From Blastococcus xanthinilyticus (GTDB lineage: Bacteria > Actinomycetota > Actinomycetes > Mycobacteriales > Geodermatophilaceae), in NCBI RefSeq assembly GCF_008124835.1, contig NZ_VNHW01000003.1:248001-312000 (forward strand): a stretch of DNA of 64,000 nt, read 5' to 3'. Each line of letters starts with the position of its first letter. Within the stretch, counting starts at the first letter, position 1. This document shows positions 38,957 through 48,156 of the stretch, one piece after another. The notes beneath the pieces are model-generated. The model made no database searches. It was not told the DNA's origin and saw nothing but the letters and a program-made list of their open reading frames with translations. The position numbers and the translations under genes were made by a program.

Positions 38957-39604
38957 GTGGACAGCAAGTTCTGTCGCGACTGCGGATCGGTCCGGCCGAT
39001 CGCCGAGTTCACGCGCAATCGGAACTCCCGGGACGGGTACGCCTTCTACTGCCGGGACCATGCCCGCAGGCGGCACCGGGACAGCCGGGATCGAAGGACG
39101 GGCGGTCCTCGGAGTCGTCACCCACGGGAGATCGTTGTTCCCGAGGGCAGCAAGTGGTGCCCCGACTGCGGCGAAGTACTGCCCCATTCGGCATTCGGGC
39201 GCAACTCCGCAGCGAGGACGGGGCTCAACTCCTATTGCAAGCCCTGCCACAACGCGAGAACCCGCCGTTCGAAGGAACTGGTCGGCGGGGAGCGCACGTA
39301 TCACCTGCGTCGGCGCTACGGCATCACCGCTGACGACGCGGACGCCATGCTGGCCGCCCAGGGCGGCGTCTGCGCAATCTGTCGCACCGCCCCGGCGGCG
39401 CACGTGGACCACGACCACGCGACCGGTGCCGTGCGAGCCCTCCTGTGCTTCAACTGCAACGGGGGGCTCGGGCAGTTCAGGGACGACCCGGACGTGTTGC
39501 AGGAGGCCGCCGCCTACGTGCGTTTCCACGCGCTGAGCCAGTACCTGGTCGCGGCGTTCGCGGCGGCCGGCCTCGGACCGGTCCGACCCATCCGCGTGGA
39601 GTAG
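38957..39604 (+). CDS. Endonuclease VII-type HNH protein in the proteasome operon
   Basis: 215 residues. Two N-terminal zinc-ribbon-like units ([17 protein letters not shown] with YCRDH, and [17 protein letters not shown] with YCKPCHN) precede an endonuclease VII-type HNH core: [29 protein letters not shown]. All metal and catalytic His/Cys/Asn positions are intact, so it should be an active nuclease. It lies between pup and prcB in the same orientation. Similar genes occur in this place in some actinobacteria, but their link to the proteasome is unexplained. GTG 38957 has no clear ribosome site. Confidence 0.85.
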   Translation: MDSKFCRDCGSVRPIAEFTRNRNSRDGYAFYCRDHARRRHRDSRDRRTGGPRSRHPREIVVPEGSKWCPDCGEVLPHSAFGRNSAARTGLNSYCKPCHNARTRRSKELVGGERTYHLRRRYGITADDADAMLAAQGGVCAICRTAPAAHVDHDHATGAVRALLCFNCNGGLGQFRDDPDVLQEAAAYVRFHALSQYLVAAFAAAGLGPVRPIRVE

Positions 39605-39711
39605 CCGCCGGTAGGGTCGCAACGGCGCCCAGGAGCTCCCGGCACGAGCACGCGGAGCACCGGGCGGAGCAGTGGGTCACGCCGGCAGACGCAGGCGGGA
39701 GAGGTGGATGG

Positions 39712-40569
39712 GTGAACGAGTCGTCAGCTGGCCGGAGCGGGTTCCCGCCCGCCTACCTGGACCGGGTGGGCTCCTCGTTCACCGACTTCCTGTCGTCGGC
39801 CGCCCCCGACCTGCTGCCCGGCCGGCGTCCGGTGCCGCAGCTGCCCGTGGGTGAGATCGCCCCGCACGGCACCACGATCGTCGCCGCCACCTACGACGGC
39901 GGCGTCCTCATGGGCGGCGACCGCCGCGCCACCATGGGCAACCTGATCTCCAGCCGGGACATCGAGAAGGTCTACCCGGCCGACTCCTACAGCGTCATCG
40001 GCATCGCCGGCGCCGCGGGCATCGCCATCGAGATGGTGAAGCTCTACCAGGTCGAGCTCGAGCACTACGAGAAGATCGAGGGGCTCACGATGAGCCTCGA
40101 CGGCAAGGCCAACCGGCTGGCGCAGATGATCCGGGGCAACCTGGGCGCCGCGCTGCAGGGCCTGGCCGTCGTCCCGCTGTTCGCCGGGTTCGACCTCGAC
40201 GCCGCCCCGGGTGCCGCCCCCGGCCGGATCTTCAGCTACGACGTCACCGGCGGGAACTACGAGGAGCGCGGCTACGCGGCCGTCGGCTCCGGCTCGCTGT
40301 TCGCCAAGAACTCGCTCAAGAAGACCTGGCGCTACGGCCTGCCCGCCGACGAGGCCACCCGCACCGTCGTCGAGGCGCTGTACGACGCCGCCGACGACGA
40401 CTCGGCCACCGGCGGCCCCGACCCGGTGCGCCGGCTGTACCCGATCGTCTACCGGGTCGACGCCGAGGGCGCCGTCCGGCTGACCGACGCCGAGGTGGCC
40501 GCCGTCGCCGACCGGATCGTCACCGAGCGCGCCGCCGCCGACCGCCAGAACATGGACCGGGAGGCCTGA
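39712..40569 (+). CDS. prcB: 20S proteasome beta subunit PrcB
   Basis: Catalytic subunit of the 20S core, an N-terminal nucleophile hydrolase. 285 residues with a 53-residue propeptide; processing before Thr54 ([13 protein letters not shown]) exposes the active-site Thr. Lys/Asp partners follow in MGGDRRAT and the conserved [13 protein letters not shown] segment. GTG 39712 with GAGAGG upstream is chosen; in-frame residues further upstream are shadow sequence of the endonuclease gene. It ends 5 bp before prcA. Confidence 0.96.
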   Translation: MNESSAGRSGFPPAYLDRVGSSFTDFLSSAAPDLLPGRRPVPQLPVGEIAPHGTTIVAATYDGGVLMGGDRRATMGNLISSRDIEKVYPADSYSVIGIAGAAGIAIEMVKLYQVELEHYEKIEGLTMSLDGKANRLAQMIRGNLGAALQGLAVVPLFAGFDLDAAPGAAPGRIFSYDVTGGNYEERGYAAVGSGSLFAKNSLKKTWRYGLPADEATRTVVEALYDAADDDSATGGPDPVRRLYPIVYRVDAEGAVRLTDAEVAAVADRIVTERAAADRQNMDREA

Positions 40570-40574
40570 GCGCC

Positions 40575-41456
40575 ATGACCATGCCCTACTACGCCTCCGC
40601 CGAGCAGGTCATGCGCGACCGCTCGGAGTACGCCCGCAAGGGCATCTCCCGCGGCCGCAGCGTCGCCGTCCTCACCTACGCCGACGGCGTGCTGCTCATC
40701 GCCGAGAACCCCAGCTCCACGCTGCACAAGATCGGCGAGATCTACGACCGCATCGGCTTCGCCGCGGTGGGCCGCTACAGCGAGTTCGAGAGCCTGCGCG
40801 TGGCCGGTGTCCGGCTCGCGGACGTCCGCGGCTACTCCTACAACCGCCGGGACGTGACCGGGCGGGTCATCGCCAACGCCTACGCCCAGACCCTCGGCGC
40901 CATCTTCACCGAGCAGATGAAGCCCTACGAGGTCGAGCTCTGCGTCGCCGAGGTGGGCGACGCCCCCGAGCACGACCAGCTCTACCGGCTCACCTTCGAC
41001 GGCTCGGTGGTCGACGAGCCCGACTTCGTCGTCATGGGCGGCCAGGCCGACGCCGTCACCGGCCACCTGCGGCAGAACTTCCACGCGGGAATGGGCCTGG
41101 CCGACGCGCTCAAGGTGGGCGTCGACGCGCTCTCCGCGGTCAGCCCGGTGACCGCGGGCTCCGGCCACGGGGAGCACGCCCGGCTCAGCGCCGGGCAGCT
41201 CGAGGTGGCCGTCCTCGACCGGCGGCGGCCCAAGCGGGCGTTCCGCCGCGTCGTCGGGGCGGCGCTGCACACGCTCCTCGGCGACGGGCAGACCGACGCC
41301 GACGGCTCCGGCACCGCGACCTCGCCGCACGTCCCCACCCACCCGCAGCCCGGCACCCCCGCCGGACTGGGCGACCCCGCCGCGGCCGACACGGCCGGCG
41401 GCGTGCCCGACACCGGCGAGGGCCACCCGCAGACCGACGGCGACCCGGGGGAGTAG
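40575..41456 (+). CDS. prcA: 20S proteasome alpha subunit PrcA
   Basis: Forms the outer gating rings of the core and docks the Arc/Mpa C-termini. 293 residues: the N-terminal gate segment [20 protein letters not shown], then the proteasome fold ([16 protein letters not shown]) without a catalytic Thr. The last ~55 residues are Pro/Gly/Asp-rich and look disordered, longer than usual. ATG 40575 lies 5 bp after prcB, so the two are co-translated. A hairpin directly follows its stop. Confidence 0.96.
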   Translation: MTMPYYASAEQVMRDRSEYARKGISRGRSVAVLTYADGVLLIAENPSSTLHKIGEIYDRIGFAAVGRYSEFESLRVAGVRLADVRGYSYNRRDVTGRVIANAYAQTLGAIFTEQMKPYEVELCVAEVGDAPEHDQLYRLTFDGSVVDEPDFVVMGGQADAVTGHLRQNFHAGMGLADALKVGVDALSAVSPVTAGSGHGEHARLSAGQLEVAVLDRRRPKRAFRRVVGAALHTLLGDGQTDADGSGTATSPHVPTHPQPGTPAGLGDPAAADTAGGVPDTGEGHPQTDGDPGE

Positions 41457-41458
41457 GT

Positions 41459-41483
41459 GGCGGTGCCCGGGTAGGGCACCGCC
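41459..41483 (+). terminator. Hairpin ending at the start codon of the next gene
   Basis: GGCGGTGCCC (41459-41468) pairs perfectly with 41474-41483 over a 5-nt loop. It begins 2 bp after the prcA stop and its last base touches the ATG at 41484. It could end the prc transcript or hide the following start codon. Confidence 0.6.
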
Positions 41484-41831
41484 ATGCCGAACTACGACCT
41501 GAACGCCGACGCCGTCGCCCAGGCCCGGAAGCTCATCGACGACGGCACCTACGACGACGCCACGGAGTGGTCCGACGCCGCGCCGTCGGCCGACGACGGC
41601 AACACCGAGATCGAGCAGCACGGCTGGGACGGCTACGCCTCCTGGCACCTCGCCGTGGACCCGGAGGCGAACGAGGAGACCAAGAAGCGCTACTCCTTCC
41701 CGTACGGCGACTTCGCCACGGTCAACCGGGCCGCGCTGATCCACGGCAAGCAGCGGGCGGCGCAGAACGGGCACGACGAGATCGAGCAGGCCTTCGACGA
41801 CCTGCTGCAGCGGCTGGACGCGAAGCGGTAG
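41484..41831 (+). CDS. Small conserved hypothetical protein
   Basis: 115-residue acidic soluble protein without a family I can name. Recognisable stretches are EQHGWDGYASWHLAVDPEA and YSFPYGDFATVNRAALIHGKQRAAQ, which look like a conserved globular core; the C-terminus HDEIEQAFDDLLQRLD is helical. There is no signal or membrane segment. ATG 41484 has no ribosome site because a hairpin occupies that space. It sits between prcA and pafA but its role in pupylation is unknown. Confidence 0.75.
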   Translation: MPNYDLNADAVAQARKLIDDGTYDDATEWSDAAPSADDGNTEIEQHGWDGYASWHLAVDPEANEETKKRYSFPYGDFATVNRAALIHGKQRAAQNGHDEIEQAFDDLLQRLDAKR

Positions 41832-41895
41832 CGCCCCGCTGCGGTCGGTGACCGGCCCGGCGGTCCGGCGCCGGGCCGCTGTCGCCCCGGGCGCC

Positions 41896-41901
41896 TAGTC
41901 T
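41896..41901 (+). promoter_or_regulatory. Candidate -10 element of pafA
   Basis: TAGTCT 6 nt before GTG 41908; leaderless pattern. Confidence 0.5.
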
Positions 41902-41907
41902 CGGGTC

Positions 41908-43266
41908 GTGGACCGACGGATCTTCGGGATCGAGACCGAGTACGGCGTCACGTGCACCTTCAAGGGCCAGCGCCGGCTGTCGCCGGACGAGGTCGCCCGG
42001 TACCTGTTCCGGCGGGTGGTGTCGTGGGGGCGCAGCTCCAACGTCTTCCTGCGCAACGGCTCGCGGCTCTACCTCGACGTGGGCAGCCACCCCGAGTACG
42101 CCACGGCCGAGTGCGACGACCTCACCGAGCTCGTCGTCCACGACAAGGCGGGGGAGCGGATCCTCGAGGGCCTCCTGGTCGACGCCGAGCAGCGCCTGGC
42201 CGAGGAGGGCGTCACCGGCGACATCTACCTGTTCAAGAACAACACCGACTCCGCCGGCAACAGCTACGGCTGCCACGAGAACTACCTGGTGGGCCGGCAC
42301 GGGGAGTTCGGCCGGCTGGCCGACGTCCTGATCCCGTTCCTGGTCAGCCGGCAGATCGTCGTGGGCGCGGGAAAGGTGCTGCAGACCCCGCGCGGGGCGC
42401 TGTACTGCGTGAGCCAGCGCGCCGAGCACATCTGGGAGGGCGTCTCCAGCGCCACGACGCGCTCCCGCCCGATCATCAACACCCGCGACGAGCCGCACGC
42501 CGACGCCGAGCGCTACCGGCGGCTGCACGTCATCGTCGGCGACTCGAACATGAGCGAGACGACGACGCTGCTCAAGGTCACCATGACCGACCTCGTGCTG
42601 CGGATGATCGAGGCCGGCGTCCCGATCCGGGACATGACGCTGGAGAACCCCATCCGGGCCATCCGCGAGATCAGCCACGACCTGACCGGCCGCCGCAAGG
42701 TGCGGCTGTCCAGCGGCCGCGAGATGTCGGCGCTGGAGATCCAGTCGGAGTACCACAGCCGGGCCACCGAGTTCGTCGACCGCGAGGGCTGCACCCCCGT
42801 CCACCGGCAGATGCTCGAGCTGTGGGGCCGGGTGCTGAAGGCCGTGGACAGCGAGGACCTCAGCCTCATCGACCGCGAGATCGACTGGGCCATCAAGCTC
42901 AACCTGATCGAGCGGTACCGCGCCAAGCGCGACCTGCCGCTGAGCCACCCCCGGATCGCCCAGATGGACCTCGCCTACCACGACATCAGCCGCACCCGCG
43001 GGCTGTACTACCTGCTCGAGCGCGCCGGCCAGGTGGACCGGGTCGCCCACGAGCCGCGGGTGTTCGAGGCCAAGAACGTGCCCCCGCAGACCACCCGGGC
43101 CAAGCTCCGCGGCGAGTTCATCCGCAAGGCGCAGGAGCGGCGCCGCGACTTCACCGTCGACTGGGTGCACCTCAAGCTCAACGACCAGGCGCAGCGCACC
43201 GTGCTGTGCAAGGACCCGTTCAAGTCCGTCGACGAGCGCGTGGAGAAGCTGATCGCCTCGATGTGA
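41908..43266 (+). CDS. pafA: Pup--protein ligase PafA
   Basis: Ligates deamidated Pup (C-terminal Glu) to lysines of target proteins using ATP. 452 residues, the standard length. Carboxylate-amine ligase fold with [41 protein letters not shown] and [17 protein letters not shown]. It is the paralogue of Dop (35947) and lacks the Dop loop. The GTG start is preceded by a leaderless hexamer. A small hairpin follows the stop, so it appears to be monocistronic, apart from the prcBA transcript. Confidence 0.97.
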   Translation: MDRRIFGIETEYGVTCTFKGQRRLSPDEVARYLFRRVVSWGRSSNVFLRNGSRLYLDVGSHPEYATAECDDLTELVVHDKAGERILEGLLVDAEQRLAEEGVTGDIYLFKNNTDSAGNSYGCHENYLVGRHGEFGRLADVLIPFLVSRQIVVGAGKVLQTPRGALYCVSQRAEHIWEGVSSATTRSRPIINTRDEPHADAERYRRLHVIVGDSNMSETTTLLKVTMTDLVLRMIEAGVPIRDMTLENPIRAIREISHDLTGRRKVRLSSGREMSALEIQSEYHSRATEFVDREGCTPVHRQMLELWGRVLKAVDSEDLSLIDREIDWAIKLNLIERYRAKRDLPLSHPRIAQMDLAYHDISRTRGLYYLLERAGQVDRVAHEPRVFEAKNVPPQTTRAKLRGEFIRKAQERRRDFTVDWVHLKLNDQAQRTVLCKDPFKSVDERVEKLIASM

Positions 43267-43268
43267 TC

Positions 43269-43287
43269 TGCGGTCCTCCGGACCGCA
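43269..43287 (+). terminator. Terminator hairpin after pafA
   Basis: TGCGGTCC pairs perfectly with GGACCGCA over a 3-nt loop, starting 2 bp after the pafA stop; between convergent genes. Confidence 0.6.
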
Positions 43288-43368
43288 CCGCGGCCAGGAG
43301 CCGTCCCGACCTGCGTTGAGCCCCGGTTCGAGCCTGCGCGGGACCCTCCGGGCCCCACTCGGCTCGAT

Positions 43369-44523
43369 TCACGTATCCGTGCCGTCCCCGGCTTCCACGT
43401 GCACGGCGGGCTCGACCTCGTCCACCGGCACCTGTAGCGCCGCGTACCTCCCCGCGGCCGCCGCCGCGAGGAAGTAGGCGCGCTCCTCGGGGTAGCCGCG
43501 GCCCATCGTGCGCAGCGGCACGGGGGACAGGCCGAGGGCGGCGTCGAGGCCGTCGGTGTCCACCCAGACCACCGGGTTCCGGTCCGGCTGGCCGGCGAGG
43601 TCCTCGTCGATCTGCCCGCCGAGCTCGGAGGAGAGACCGCGGGGCGCCACGAGCGTCACCCCGCCCAGCGCCACCCGGCCGAACGCGGTCAGCGAGTGGT
43701 GGGACACGCCGCGGTGCCGCTCGCGCGGATCGGCGTCGGAGATCCGCAGCGCACCCACCGGCAGGCCGCCGAGCGCCACCACGGCGTTGCACGCCTCACC
43801 CGCCGCCACCCCGGAGAAGCCCCACGGCGTCCCGGTGCCCAGGTTGCCCGGGCCCTGCGTGACCACCGCCAGGTCGGCGCCGAGCACGTGCCGGGCCGCG
43901 AGCAGCCCGGTGTGCAGGGTCACCGCCTCCAGGTCGCCGCCGAACGCCTGCCCGACGGTGACCACGCCCGCCAGGGAGGCGTGCAGCGCGTCGAGGGTGC
44001 GGGAGAAGGCGGCCGGCAGGGCGCCGCCGTCGGTCATCACGTAGGCGACCTTGAGGTCGGGATCGGTCGCCAGCATCCCGATCAGCACCGCGGGCAGCGC
44101 CGAGTGCAGGTCGGCCACCACGACCGGCATGCCGGCGAGGTCGTCGGCCGCGGCGATCGCCGCGTGGTGCTCGGTCTCCTGCTCGTCGACGCCCTGCACG
44201 GTCACCTGCAGCGGCGTGTAGCGGGCCTTCACCAGGTGGCCCGGGCCCTCGGGGTCCGCGGGCAGCCGGTCGGGGATGGCGACGACGAGGGCGAAGCCGC
44301 CGGTGCCGAGCCCCTGGGCGAGCGCGGTGGTGTTGAGCAGCACGTCGTCGCCCGCCTCCGGCGCCCCGACCAGCGACGCGTAGGCCAGGGCCGGCAGCTC
44401 GCCCTCGCCCGGAACGTCGACGGTCAGCTGGAACGTGTCGCGCCCGCTCCGCGTGCTGGTCGTCACCCGGCCGCGGCGCCAGCGGATGCGCGAGGGCGGG
44501 GGAGGAGTGGCGGAGAACGGCAT
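43369..44523 (-). CDS. DUF3866 family protein
   Basis: 384-residue protein of an actinobacterial family that often neighbours pafA/pafB; no activity is known to me. Recognisable landmarks are VLLNTTALAQGLGTGGFALVV, VVADLHSALPAVL, GGDLEAVTLHTGLLAARH, VTQGPGNLGTGTPWGFSG and RHRGVSHHSLTA, the last two being His/Gly-rich like an enzyme active site. No signal peptide is seen. ATG 44523 is preceded at 6 nt by TAGCCT. It converges on pafA and is divergent from pafB. Confidence 0.85.
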   Translation of the reverse strand: MPFSATPPPPSRIRWRRGRVTTSTRSGRDTFQLTVDVPGEGELPALAYASLVGAPEAGDDVLLNTTALAQGLGTGGFALVVAIPDRLPADPEGPGHLVKARYTPLQVTVQGVDEQETEHHAAIAAADDLAGMPVVVADLHSALPAVLIGMLATDPDLKVAYVMTDGGALPAAFSRTLDALHASLAGVVTVGQAFGGDLEAVTLHTGLLAARHVLGADLAVVTQGPGNLGTGTPWGFSGVAAGEACNAVVALGGLPVGALRISDADPRERHRGVSHHSLTAFGRVALGGVTLVAPRGLSSELGGQIDEDLAGQPDRNPVVWVDTDGLDAALGLSPVPLRTMGRGYPEERAYFLAAAAAGRYAALQVPVDEVEPAVHVEAGDGTDT

Positions 44524-44529
44524 GCAGGC

Positions 44530-44535
44530 AGGCTA
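44530..44535 (-). promoter_or_regulatory. Candidate -10 element of DUF3866 gene
   Basis: TAGCCT on the minus strand, 6 nt before ATG 44523; leaderless pattern. Confidence 0.45.
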
Positions 44536-44588
44536 GCCAGCGGATCCGCCGGCGGCGCACCGGCGAGGTGGAGCCGGCCCCGGCTGAC

Positions 44589-44594
44589 TAGCCT
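44589..44594 (+). promoter_or_regulatory. Candidate -10 element of pafBC operon
   Basis: TAGCCT 7 nt before ATG 44602; leaderless pattern. Confidence 0.45.
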
Positions 44595-44601
44595 GGGCGC
44601 C

Positions 44602-45579
44602 ATGGCGGCCAAGCGGGCAGAGCGACTGGTCAACCTGGTGATCGCGCTGCTCAGCACACGCCAGTTCGTCACGGCCGCGCGCATCCGGTCGACGGTGCCC
44701 GGTTACGAGGCCGACGACGGCACGGCCCGCGCCGACGAGGCGTTCAAGCGGATGTTCGAGCGGGACAAGGCCGAGCTGCGCGAGATGGGCGTGCCCCTGG
44801 AGACCGGCCGCACCAGCGTCTTCGACACCGAGGACGGCTACCGGATCGCCCGGGCCGACTACGAGCTGCCCGAGATCCACCTGACCGGCGAGGAGGCTGC
44901 CGCGGTGGGCCTCGCCGTGCGGCTGTGGGAGTCCGCCCAGCTGGCCGGGGCGGCGCAGAGCGCCCTGGTGAAGCTGAAGGCGGCCGGCGTCGAGGTCGAC
45001 ACCTCCCGCGCCATCCCGATCCAGCCGCGCCTGGACCGCGGCGAGGCCGCCTTCGAGCCCTGCTACGCCGCCGCGCGGGACCGGCGCCGGCTGCAGTTCG
45101 ACTACCGCCGTCCCGACGAGGACGCCGCCGTCCGGCGGGACGTGCAGCCGTGGGGGGTCGTGGCCTGGCACGGCCGCTGGTACCTGGTCGGGTTCGACCT
45201 GGACCGGCAGGCGCCGCGGGTCTTCCGCCTCTCCCGGGTCACCGGCACGCCCCGGGCGGTCGGCCCGGCCGGCGCGTTCGAGCCCCCGGCCGACCTGGAC
45301 CTCCCCGCCGTGGTCGCGGGCCAGGTCGGCGGCACCGAGCACCTGGTGGTGGTGCGCGCCCGGCCCGGGACGGCGATCGGGGTCCGGCGGCACGCCACCT
45401 CGCTGGGCCCGGCCGACGACGGCGACGACCGGCTGGAGCTGCGCACCACCGAGCCGTGGGCGCTGGCCGACCAGCTGGCGGCCCACGGGGCCGACGTCGT
45501 GGTCGAGGCGCCCACCGAGATGCGCGACGCCGTCATCGCCCGGCTGACCCGCCTGGCCGCCATGGGAGGCACGGCATGA
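44602..45579 (+). CDS. pafB: WYL-domain transcriptional regulator PafB
   Basis: 325 residues. N-terminal winged helix (RLVNLVIALLSTRQFVTAARI, with DKAELREMGVPLE), then the WYL ligand domain (QPWGVVAWHGRWYLVGFD) and a WCX tail. With PafC it forms the activator of the RecA/LexA-independent DNA-damage response of mycobacteria. ATG 44602 is chosen because all in-frame sequence upstream is antisense to DUF3866. Its stop overlaps pafC (ATGA). Confidence 0.94.
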   Translation: MAAKRAERLVNLVIALLSTRQFVTAARIRSTVPGYEADDGTARADEAFKRMFERDKAELREMGVPLETGRTSVFDTEDGYRIARADYELPEIHLTGEEAAAVGLAVRLWESAQLAGAAQSALVKLKAAGVEVDTSRAIPIQPRLDRGEAAFEPCYAAARDRRRLQFDYRRPDEDAAVRRDVQPWGVVAWHGRWYLVGFDLDRQAPRVFRLSRVTGTPRAVGPAGAFEPPADLDLPAVVAGQVGGTEHLVVVRARPGTAIGVRRHATSLGPADDGDDRLELRTTEPWALADQLAAHGADVVVEAPTEMRDAVIARLTRLAAMGGTA

Positions 45580-46556
45580 CCGCCACCGGCACCACCGACC
45601 GGATGACCCGGTTGCTGGCCCTCGTCCCGTACCTCGCCGCCCGCCCGGACGGGGTGGAGGTGGCCGAGGCGGCCCGCGACTTCGGGGTGACCGAGCGCCA
45701 GCTGCGCGGCGACCTCGAGCTGCTGTGGATGTGCGGGTTGCCCGGGTACGGCCCCGGTGACCTGATCGACGTGGCCTTCGAGGGCGACCGGGTGCGGGTC
45801 ACCTTCAGCGCCGGCATGGTGCGGCCCCTGCGGCTGACCACCGACGAGGCGGTGTCCTTGGTCGTGGCCCTGCGCACGCTGCTGGAGCTGCCCGGGCTGG
45901 TCGAGCGGGACGCGGTGAGCCGGGCCCTGGCGAAGGTGTCGGCCGCGGCCGGCGCGGCGGGGCGGGTGACCCCGGTGGCGGTCAGCATGGACGCCCGCGC
46001 GGAGACCCTCGCCGTCGTCCGGGACGCCCTGGAGCGCCGCCGGGCCCTGTACCTGCACTACTACGTGCCCACCCGCGACGAGCGCACCGAGCGGACCGTC
46101 GACCCGATGCAGCTGCTGTTCGTCGACGGCTCCTGGTACCTGGAGGCGTGGTGCCGGCGGGCCGAGGGCGTGCGGCTGTTCCGGCTGGACCGGGTGGACG
46201 AGGTGGCGGTGCTCGACGAGCCGGCCGCGCCGCCGCCCCAGGCGACCGGCCGCAGCGTCGACGACGGCGTGTACCGGCCCGGGCCGGAGGCGCCCGCCGT
46301 CCGGCTGCGGCTGGCCCGCCGCGCCCGCTGGGTGGCCGACTACTACCCGGTGGAGGACGTCGTCCCGGTCGACGACCCGCCCGGCGGGCTGGCGGTGACC
46401 GTGCGCACCGCGGACCTCGCCTGGGCCCGGCGGCTGGTGGCGACGCTGGGCGGCCACGCCGTCGTCGACGAGCCGGCCGAGATCGGCGCGCAGGTCGCCG
46501 CCGAGGCGCGGGCGGCGCTGGCCCGGTACGGCGTGCGCGCCGGCGGCGACGGCTAG
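45576..46556 (+). CDS. pafC: WYL-domain transcriptional regulator PafC
   Basis: 326 residues, paralogous to PafB: helix-turn-helix (VEVAEAARDFGVTERQLRGDL) and a WYL core (PMQLLFVDGSWYLEAWCRR). PafB and PafC act as a heterodimer. ATG 45576 overlaps the pafB stop by 4 bp, ensuring equal translation. Its stop TAG (46554-46556) is also the first half of a TAGGGT -10 hexamer for the next gene. Confidence 0.94.
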   Translation: MTATGTTDRMTRLLALVPYLAARPDGVEVAEAARDFGVTERQLRGDLELLWMCGLPGYGPGDLIDVAFEGDRVRVTFSAGMVRPLRLTTDEAVSLVVALRTLLELPGLVERDAVSRALAKVSAAAGAAGRVTPVAVSMDARAETLAVVRDALERRRALYLHYYVPTRDERTERTVDPMQLLFVDGSWYLEAWCRRAEGVRLFRLDRVDEVAVLDEPAAPPPQATGRSVDDGVYRPGPEAPAVRLRLARRARWVADYYPVEDVVPVDDPPGGLAVTVRTADLAWARRLVATLGGHAVVDEPAEIGAQVAAEARAALARYGVRAGGDG

Positions 46557-46559
46557 GGT
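46554..46559 (+). promoter_or_regulatory. Candidate -10 overlapping the pafC stop codon
   Basis: TAGGGT, whose TAG is the pafC stop, lies 6 nt before GTG 46566; leaderless pattern for the small membrane protein. Confidence 0.45.
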
Positions 46560-46565
46560 CGCCCC

Positions 46566-46772
46566 GTGCTGTTCTGGATCGTGCTGGTCGTCGTGGTGGT
46601 GCTGGCGCTCGTCGTCCTCGGCGTGGTCGCGTACGGGACGCTGGGCGCCTTCGGCCGGCTGAACCGCGAGCTGGCGGCGGCCGAGCGCGACGTCGCACCG
46701 GTGCGCGCGGAGCTGCAGCAGTCCGTGGAGCGCGCCGCGCGGCTGCGCGACGACCGGACGACGGCGAGCTGA
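46566..46772 (+). CDS. Small membrane protein between pafC and tatA
   Basis: 68 residues: one N-terminal transmembrane helix (FWIVLVVVVVLALVVLGVVAYG) followed by a charged amphipathic helix (RLNRELAAAERDVAPVRAEL). No enzymatic motif. The topology resembles the TatA/B type but lacks the Phe-Gly hinge, so it is not a Tat subunit. The start is GTG 46566. The role is unknown. Confidence 0.7.
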   Translation: MLFWIVLVVVVVLALVVLGVVAYGTLGAFGRLNRELAAAERDVAPVRAELQQSVERAARLRDDRTTAS

Positions 46773-46884
46773 ACGGCGGGCGAACTCGCCCGCCGCGCCT
46801 CCCGGTCCAGCCGCCGGGCACGGAGAATCGGTCCGGACCCGGGCGTAGCATCGCCCCAGCCACCCGACTTCTGGAGGACGCGCC

Positions 46885-47211
46885 ATGGGACTCGGCCCGC
46901 TCGAGATCGGCCTGATCATCCTGGCCATCCTGCTGCTCTTCGGCTACAAGAAGCTGCCCGACGCCTCGCGTTCGCTGGGGCGCTCGCTGCGCATCTTCAA
47001 GGGCGAGATGAAGGGCATGAAGGACGACGACGTCCGTGCCAAGGACGCCGCGACCACCACGCCGGTGCGCGGTGAGATCGTCGCGCCCGCGTCCTCGCCC
47101 TCGGACGATCTGAACATCAGGCTGCAGGAGGAGGCCCGGACGGCCGAGCTCCGCGCCGCCGAGCTGCGGGCCCGCGCCGACCAGGCGCGCGCGGCCGACG
47201 GCTCCCGCTGA
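46885..47211 (+). CDS. tatA: Sec-independent translocase subunit TatA
   Basis: 108 residues. A short N-terminal helix ends at the Phe-Gly hinge (LLLFG, Phe19-Gly20), then YKKLPDASRSLGRSLRIFKGE forms the amphipathic helix, and a charged tail follows. It oligomerises to form the transient pore for folded proteins with TatC. ATG 46885 has CTGGAGGA upstream. tatC starts 25 bp later, so they form one operon, next to pafBC as in mycobacteria. Confidence 0.95.
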   Translation: MGLGPLEIGLIILAILLLFGYKKLPDASRSLGRSLRIFKGEMKGMKDDDVRAKDAATTTPVRGEIVAPASSPSDDLNIRLQEEARTAELRAAELRARADQARAADGSR

Positions 47212-47236
47212 ACCCCCTGCACCCGGGAGCACGGCG

Positions 47237-48151
47237 GTGAGCGAGTCGACCCGCGGCACCCGCCGCCGGCGTCGTACCCCCCGCGACGAGCAGGCCACCA
47301 TGAGCCTGATCGCCCACCTCACCGAGCTGCGCAACCGCATCGGCAAGGCGCTGCTGGCCCTGCTGGTGGCCACCGCCATCGCGTTCTGGTGGTACGACAA
47401 CGGCCTCGGCGTCTTCATCCGGGCGCCGTACTGCGGTCTGCCCGAGGAGCTGCGCTACGGGGGTGACGACGCCGGCGGGTGCGGCCTGCTGATCACCGAC
47501 GTCTTCGGCGGTGTGTTCATCCGCCTGAAGGTGGCCTTCCTGGCCGGTGCGGTGCTGTCGGCCCCGTTCTGGCTGTGGCAGCTGTGGGCCTTCGTCACCC
47601 CGGGGCTCAAGAAGAACGAGAAGCGCTACGGCGTCGCCTTCGTCGCCGTCTCCAGCGCCCTGTTCGCCCTCGGTGCGGTGCTGGCCTACGTCTCGCTGTC
47701 GGCCGGCCTGGAGCTGCTGCTCTCCCTCGCTGGTGACGGGGTCGTGATCGCGCTGACCGCGCAGGACTACATCGGCTTCGTGCTGTCGCTGCTGGTCGCG
47801 TTCGGCGTCAGCTTCGAGGTGCCGTTGATCGCGGTCGCGCTCAACCTGATCGGCGCCCTGAGCTACGAGGTGCTGCGGAAGAGCCGTCGGTGGATCTTCT
47901 TCCTCACCATCGTCTTCGCCGCGTTCGTCACCCCGACGCAGGACCCGTTCACGATGCTGCTCATGGCCGGGCCGATGATCGTGCTGTTCGAGCTGGCGAT
48001 CCAGGTGGCCCGGTTCGTCGACCGTCGGCGGGCCCGGCGGGCCGCCCTCGAGCACTTCCACGACCTCGGCGACGACGAGGCCTCACCGCTCGACGTCCGC
48101 CCCTCGACGCTGGACGAGCCGGCGGATCCGGCGCCCTCGACCCGCCGCTGA
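47237..48151 (+). CDS. tatC: Sec-independent translocase subunit TatC
   Basis: 304 residues with six transmembrane helices. The N-terminal signature MSLIAHLTELRNRI contains the conserved Glu that reads the twin-arginine signal. FITPGLKKNE-like sequence (FVTPGLKKNEKR) and VTPTQDPFTMLLMAGPM complete the family pattern. The cytosolic tail is charged and Pro/Ser-rich. GTG 47237 is the listed start; about 15 extra Arg-rich residues precede the family core. It lies 5 bp before the kinase-like gene. Confidence 0.95.
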   Translation: MSESTRGTRRRRRTPRDEQATMSLIAHLTELRNRIGKALLALLVATAIAFWWYDNGLGVFIRAPYCGLPEELRYGGDDAGGCGLLITDVFGGVFIRLKVAFLAGAVLSAPFWLWQLWAFVTPGLKKNEKRYGVAFVAVSSALFALGAVLAYVSLSAGLELLLSLAGDGVVIALTAQDYIGFVLSLLVAFGVSFEVPLIAVALNLIGALSYEVLRKSRRWIFFLTIVFAAFVTPTQDPFTMLLMAGPMIVLFELAIQVARFVDRRRARRAALEHFHDLGDDEASPLDVRPSTLDEPADPAPSTRR

Positions 48152-48156
48152 CGGCC

